Part shown: positions 61,430-64,000 of the stretch, piece by piece | Numbering within the stretch: position 1 is the first letter of the stretch | Layout of the letters: each line of letters starts with the position of its first letter | Assembly: GCF_001612845.1 (NCBI RefSeq) | Contig: NZ_BDBF01000017.1 | Location: 1 to 64,000 of the forward strand | From: Nocardia elegans NBRC 108235 | GTDB taxonomy: Bacteria > Actinomycetota > Actinomycetes > Mycobacteriales > Mycobacteriaceae | Reading direction: 5' to 3' | Length of the DNA stretch: 64,000 nt | Position numbers and translations under genes: made by a program | Notes under the pieces: generated by a model | The model's input: only the letters and a program-made list of their open reading frames with translations | What the model was told of the DNA's origin: nothing | Databases searched by the model: none

Positions 61430-62140
61430 GTGCCCAGCGACAATTCGACCCCCGTTCGTGCTGCCGACGCCGCGGAGTTTCGGCTGGCTGTGGTCGATCA
61501 CGCGTTGCGGCTGTTTGCCGAGCAGGGATACGAGGCGACGACGGTGGACGAGATCGCGGAGGCGGCGGGGATTTCGCGGCGGACGTTCTTTCGGCAGTTC
61601 CGGTCGAAGGAGGATGTGGTCTTCGCCGACCACGAGGAGCAGCTCGCCCGGGCGAAGGCGTATCTGGCTGCGGCGCAGGGGGATCCGTGGGATGCCGTGC
61701 GGGAGGCGGTGGTCGGGATCTTCGAGCGGTTCACCGAGACCAGGGAATTGGCCGCGCGCCGGTACCGGGTGGTCCGGCAGGCCTCGGCGCTGCGCGACCG
61801 CGAGATCGTGACCGTCTTCCGGTACGAACGGCTGTTCACCGACTATCTGCGCGATCGGCTGCCGGAGGTGCCCGATCTCGCGCTGATCCAGTTCAGTGCG
61901 GCCGTCACCGCCACCCACAACTATCTGCTGCGCCGCATGGTGCGGGGCCGATCCGAGGCGAGCGCTGCCGATCTGCGCGCGGCGGTCCGGGCGATCGCGC
62001 CCCCCGGTGCGGCCCCGGAACCGGGCGAGATGGTGGTGGCGGTCTTCCCGCGCGAGATGCCCGCCCGGCAGGTCGCCGACCTCCTGGCCGACCGCCTCGA
62101 ATCTGTGAACCGGGCCGCCGAATCCAGGATTTGGCACTGA
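61430..62140 (+). CDS. TetR-family regulator next to fadE25
   Basis: A 236-residue repressor. The helix-turn-helix core is TTVDEIAEAAGISRRTFFRQFRSKEDVV (about residues 40-68), after a polar start. The ligand-binding domain is of the larger, hydrophobic-pocket type common among lipid regulators. The GTG is chosen from the TACCGT spacing. Two copies of GGCACTGAGTGCC lie over its 3' end and between it and fadE25, making it the obvious candidate to bind them. An acyl-CoA ligand is inference. Confidence 0.88.
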   Translation: MPSDNSTPVRAADAAEFRLAVVDHALRLFAEQGYEATTVDEIAEAAGISRRTFFRQFRSKEDVVFADHEEQLARAKAYLAAAQGDPWDAVREAVVGIFERFTETRELAARRYRVVRQASALRDREIVTVFRYERLFTDYLRDRLPEVPDLALIQFSAAVTATHNYLLRRMVRGRSEASAADLRAAVRAIAPPGAAPEPGEMVVAVFPREMPARQVADLLADRLESVNRAAESRIWH

Positions 62141-62146
62141 GTGCCA
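62132..62146. promoter_or_regulatory. operator copy 1, TGGCACTGAGTGCCA
   Basis: A perfect 7-1-7 palindrome overlapping the TetR stop codon, 45 bp upstream of the fadE25 -10 box. Confidence 0.65.
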
Positions 62147-62191
62147 CGGCGGATTCCGGCTATCCCCTCACGTCGTCGCCCTCAGGCGGCG

Positions 62192-62197
62192 TATACT
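62192..62197 (+). promoter_or_regulatory. -10 box (TATACT) of fadE25
   Basis: TATACT, a near-consensus -10 element about 95 bp before the fadE25 ATG; operator copy 2 begins 11 bp downstream of it, at the expected start of transcription. Confidence 0.6.
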
Positions 62198-62208
62198 CGA
62201 ACGCGACT

Positions 62209-62221
62209 GGCACTGAGTGCC
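62209..62221. promoter_or_regulatory. operator copy 2, GGCACTGAGTGCC
   Basis: The same 13-bp palindrome as copy 1, 75 bp further on, centred near +10 of the fadE25 transcript; ideal for repression. Confidence 0.7.
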
Positions 62222-62291
62222 GAGGTGCGCCAGTGTAGTGCCGGGATTCGCGGACCAGGCGAATCGAAACCCCACGACCAGGAGTGAACCC

Positions 62292-63452
62292 ATGGCGGGC
62301 AACCCCGATTTCGAACTGTTCAAGTTGGACGACATCCACGACGAGTTGCGCGCGGCGATTCGCGGCCTGGCCGAGAAGGAGATCGCCCCGCACGCCAAGG
62401 ATGTCGACGGCAACGCCCGGTTCCCGCAGGAGGCCCTGGACGCGCTGAACGCCGCGGGCTTCAACGCGGTCCACGTCCCCGAGGCCTACGGCGGCCAGGG
62501 CGCCGACTCGGTCGCCACCTGCATCGTCATCGAGGAGGTCGCCCGCGTCTGTGGTTCGTCCTCGCTGATCCCGGCCGTGAACAAGCTCGGCACGATGGGC
62601 CTGATCCTGCAGGGTTCGGAGGAGCTGAAGCAGAAGGTGCTGCCCGACCTCGTCGAGGGCAAGATGGCCTCCTACTGCTTGTCCGAGCGCGAGGCCGGTT
62701 CGGACGCCGCCTCCATGCGCACCCGCGCCAAGCGCGACGGTGACGACTGGGTGATCAACGGCTCCAAGTGCTGGATCACCAACGGCGGTCAGTCCACCTG
62801 GTACACCGTGATGGCGGTGACCGATCCGGAGAAGGGCGCCAACGGCATCTCCGCGTTCATGGTCCACAAGGACGACGAGGGCTTCGTGGTCGGCCCGCTC
62901 GAGCACAAGCTGGGCATCAAGGGTTCGCCGACCGCCGAGCTGTACTTCGAGAACTGCCGCATCCCGGGTGACCGGATCATCGGCGCCGAGGGCACCGGTT
63001 TCAAGACCGCGCTGCAGACCCTCGACCACACCCGGCCCACCATCGGCGCGCAGGCCGTCGGCCTGGCCCAGGGTGCGCTGGACGCCGCGATCGCCTACAC
63101 CAAGGAGCGCAAGCAGTTCGGCAAGGCCATCGCCGATTTCCAGAACACCCAGTTCATGCTCGCCGATATGGCGATGAAGGTCGAGGCCGCGCGCCTGATG
63201 GTCTACACCTCCGCCGCACGCGCCGAGCGTGGTGAGAAGAACCTGGGCTTCATCTCCGCCGCCTCCAAGTGCTTCGCCTCCGATGTGGCGATGGAGGTCA
63301 CCACCAACGCCGTGCAGCTGTTCGGCGGCGCCGGCTACACCACCGATTTCCCGGTGGAGCGGATGATGCGCGATGCCAAGATCACCCAGATCTACGAGGG
63401 CACCAACCAGATTCAGCGTCTGGTCATGTCGCGGCAGCTGCTCAAGGGCTAG
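62292..63452 (+). CDS. fadE25: acyl-CoA dehydrogenase
   Basis: FAD-dependent dehydrogenation of acyl-CoA to enoyl-CoA in beta-oxidation or branched amino acid breakdown. The 386 residues carry YCLSEREAGSDAASM and WITNGG for FAD/substrate, and the catalytic glutamate is in IYEGTNQIQRLVMSRQLL. The ATG has GGAG at good spacing. It is highly conserved in mycobacteria (Rv3274c), where it follows purE as here. The duplicated operator implies control by the adjacent TetR protein. Confidence 0.94.
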   Translation: MAGNPDFELFKLDDIHDELRAAIRGLAEKEIAPHAKDVDGNARFPQEALDALNAAGFNAVHVPEAYGGQGADSVATCIVIEEVARVCGSSSLIPAVNKLGTMGLILQGSEELKQKVLPDLVEGKMASYCLSEREAGSDAASMRTRAKRDGDDWVINGSKCWITNGGQSTWYTVMAVTDPEKGANGISAFMVHKDDEGFVVGPLEHKLGIKGSPTAELYFENCRIPGDRIIGAEGTGFKTALQTLDHTRPTIGAQAVGLAQGALDAAIAYTKERKQFGKAIADFQNTQFMLADMAMKVEAARLMVYTSAARAERGEKNLGFISAASKCFASDVAMEVTTNAVQLFGGAGYTTDFPVERMMRDAKITQIYEGTNQIQRLVMSRQLLKG

Positions 63453-63459
63453 ATCGCAT

Positions 63460-63548
63460 ATCGACCGGGTGTTCCGCATGGTCTAGTTCCCCTCTTCCAG
63501 GCCGTCTACAGGCCGTGGGGGCAACTCAGGCCGGAACACTCGGTCGAT
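63460..63548. repeat. 17-bp inverted repeat linking the fadE25 3' side and the integrase tail
   Basis: ATCGACCGGGTGTTCCG (63460-63476) and CGGAACACTCGGTCGAT (63532-63548) are inverted copies with one mismatch. The left copy translates, on the plus strand, as IDRVFRMV-stop, which mirrors the IDRVFRPE of the integrase C-terminus. It looks like a remnant of another integrase end. Confidence 0.5.
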
Positions 63549-64000
63549 CGCCATCCGAGCCCGCTCGTAGCTCGACGGCACCAGGTGGGTATAGGTGCGC
63601 AGCGTGAATCCGGGATCGGTGTGGCCGAGGAACGCCGCCAGTTCCTTGATCGAGCAGCCATCGGCGAGAAGCGTCGAGGCGAAGAAGTGCCGCAAGGCAT
63701 GCATGCCATCGGCGCGCCGGCGGTACTCCAATCCGCCGTTGCGGAACGCCGCCTGCCACACGACCTTGGTGAACAGGTCACCGGTGTAGAGCCGCCCGTT
63801 TTCACCCGTCATCAGCAGACGCACAGTTACCAATTCGCCGTCCGGTTTGCCCCACGGCAGACTCACCGTGACCGGCGGAAATCGGTTCTCGTGCTCCTTG
63901 ATCGAGGCGAGCAACGTCTCAGCCAGCGGAGCCGAGCGAGTCTTGCCGCCCTTCGGAAGCGCGAACATCATCACGCCGTCGACAGTCTTGATCTGGCGTT
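63483..64000 (-). CDS. tyrosine recombinase (integrase), C-terminal part; runs off the right edge
   Basis: The catalytic half of a phage-type site-specific integrase. HALRHFFASTLLADGCSIKELAAFLGHTDPGFTLRTYTHLV contains the HxxR motif, the second His and the nucleophile Tyr (RTYTHL); the first catalytic Arg lies in the missing N-terminal part. The frame stays open to the window edge (preceded by RQIKTVDGV, typical of this family), so the gene is only cut by the window. It marks the border of an integrative element or prophage that continues beyond 64 kb. No tRNA gene is present next to it. Confidence 0.88.
   Translation of the reverse strand, partial: RQIKTVDGVMMFALPKGGKTRSAPLAETLLASIKEHENRFPPVTVSLPWGKPDGELVTVRLLMTGENGRLYTGDLFTKVVWQAAFRNGGLEYRRRADGMHALRHFFASTLLADGCSIKELAAFLGHTDPGFTLRTYTHLVPSSYERARMAIDRVFRPELPPRPVDGLEEGN

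Overview
The window is high-GC (roughly two thirds G+C), densely coded actinobacterial chromosome. The gene order closely follows, in reverse, the Mycobacterium tuberculosis stretch from the sdh operon (Rv3316-Rv3319) down to fadE25 (Rv3274c): sdhCDAB, cdd, deoA, add, the Rv3311-like protein, upp, pmmB, deoD, amiB1/amiA1, lpdA, glpD, nei, lhr, pcd, lrpA, lat, the acyl-CoA carboxylase genes, sseA, birA, gtrA, purK, purE, fadE. With type VII secretion-associated genes and many apparently leaderless starts, this points to Mycobacteriales. Nocardia or a close relative is my best guess; that name rests on remembered synteny, not on a search.

Layout. (1) 1-3.9 kb: accessory genes: a drug-efflux MFS pump with its TetR repressor, an aromatic amino acid hydroxylase, and a VapBC toxin-antitoxin pair. 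(2) 4.0-7.4 kb: succinate dehydrogenase operon sdhCDAB on the minus strand, closed by a perfect 15-bp hairpin. (3) 7.7-19.8 kb: nucleoside salvage (cdd, deoA, add, upp, deoD, pmmB) plus rnz. It is interrupted by a tandem pair of small YdcZ-type membrane proteins and by a minus-strand cassette (13.2-15.5 kb) of ESX-associated type: a DUF2580-like cargo, a WxG/NlpC-P60 hydrolase and two YbaB-like small proteins. (4) 19.9-25.5 kb: an enoyl-CoA hydratase-like protein, two M20 amidohydrolases, a gamma-glutamylcyclotransferase-like protein and the flavoprotein LpdA. (5) 25.5-29.9 kb: lineage-specific envelope genes (a QPGVTTP-repeat secreted protein, a membrane-anchored partner, a tiny Cys-containing secreted protein) and a PLP aminotransferase. 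(6) 29.9-39.3 kb: glycerol use (glpK, glpD) and DNA repair (nei, lhr). (7) 39.5-45.4 kb: VOC protein, patatin, SDR, then lysine catabolism (pcd, lrpA, lat). (8) 45.5-52.1 kb: acyl-CoA carboxylase cluster accD5-accE-maf-(HTH)-sseA-accA3, apparently inverted relative to M. tuberculosis. (9) 52.2-63.5 kb: Ser/Thr kinase, small proteins, birA, a PH-domain protein, a two-component system, gtrA, purK/purE, a TetR regulator and fadE25. (10) 63.5-64 kb: the 3' part of a tyrosine integrase, marking the edge of a mobile element that continues past the window.

The genes work together as central metabolism: TCA/respiration (sdh), purine and pyrimidine salvage and synthesis, glycerol entry, lysine to aminoadipate, and malonyl/methylmalonyl-CoA supply (AccD5/AccE/AccA3 with BirA biotinylating AccA3). 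The most interesting non-coding signals are: a 16-bp element shared by the accD5 and accA3 promoters at identical spacing from the -10 box; a duplicated perfect operator around the fadE25 promoter next to a TetR gene; and a TAnnnT box 6-7 nt before about 17 start codons, indicating widespread leaderless transcription. No rRNA, tRNA or CRISPR array was seen.
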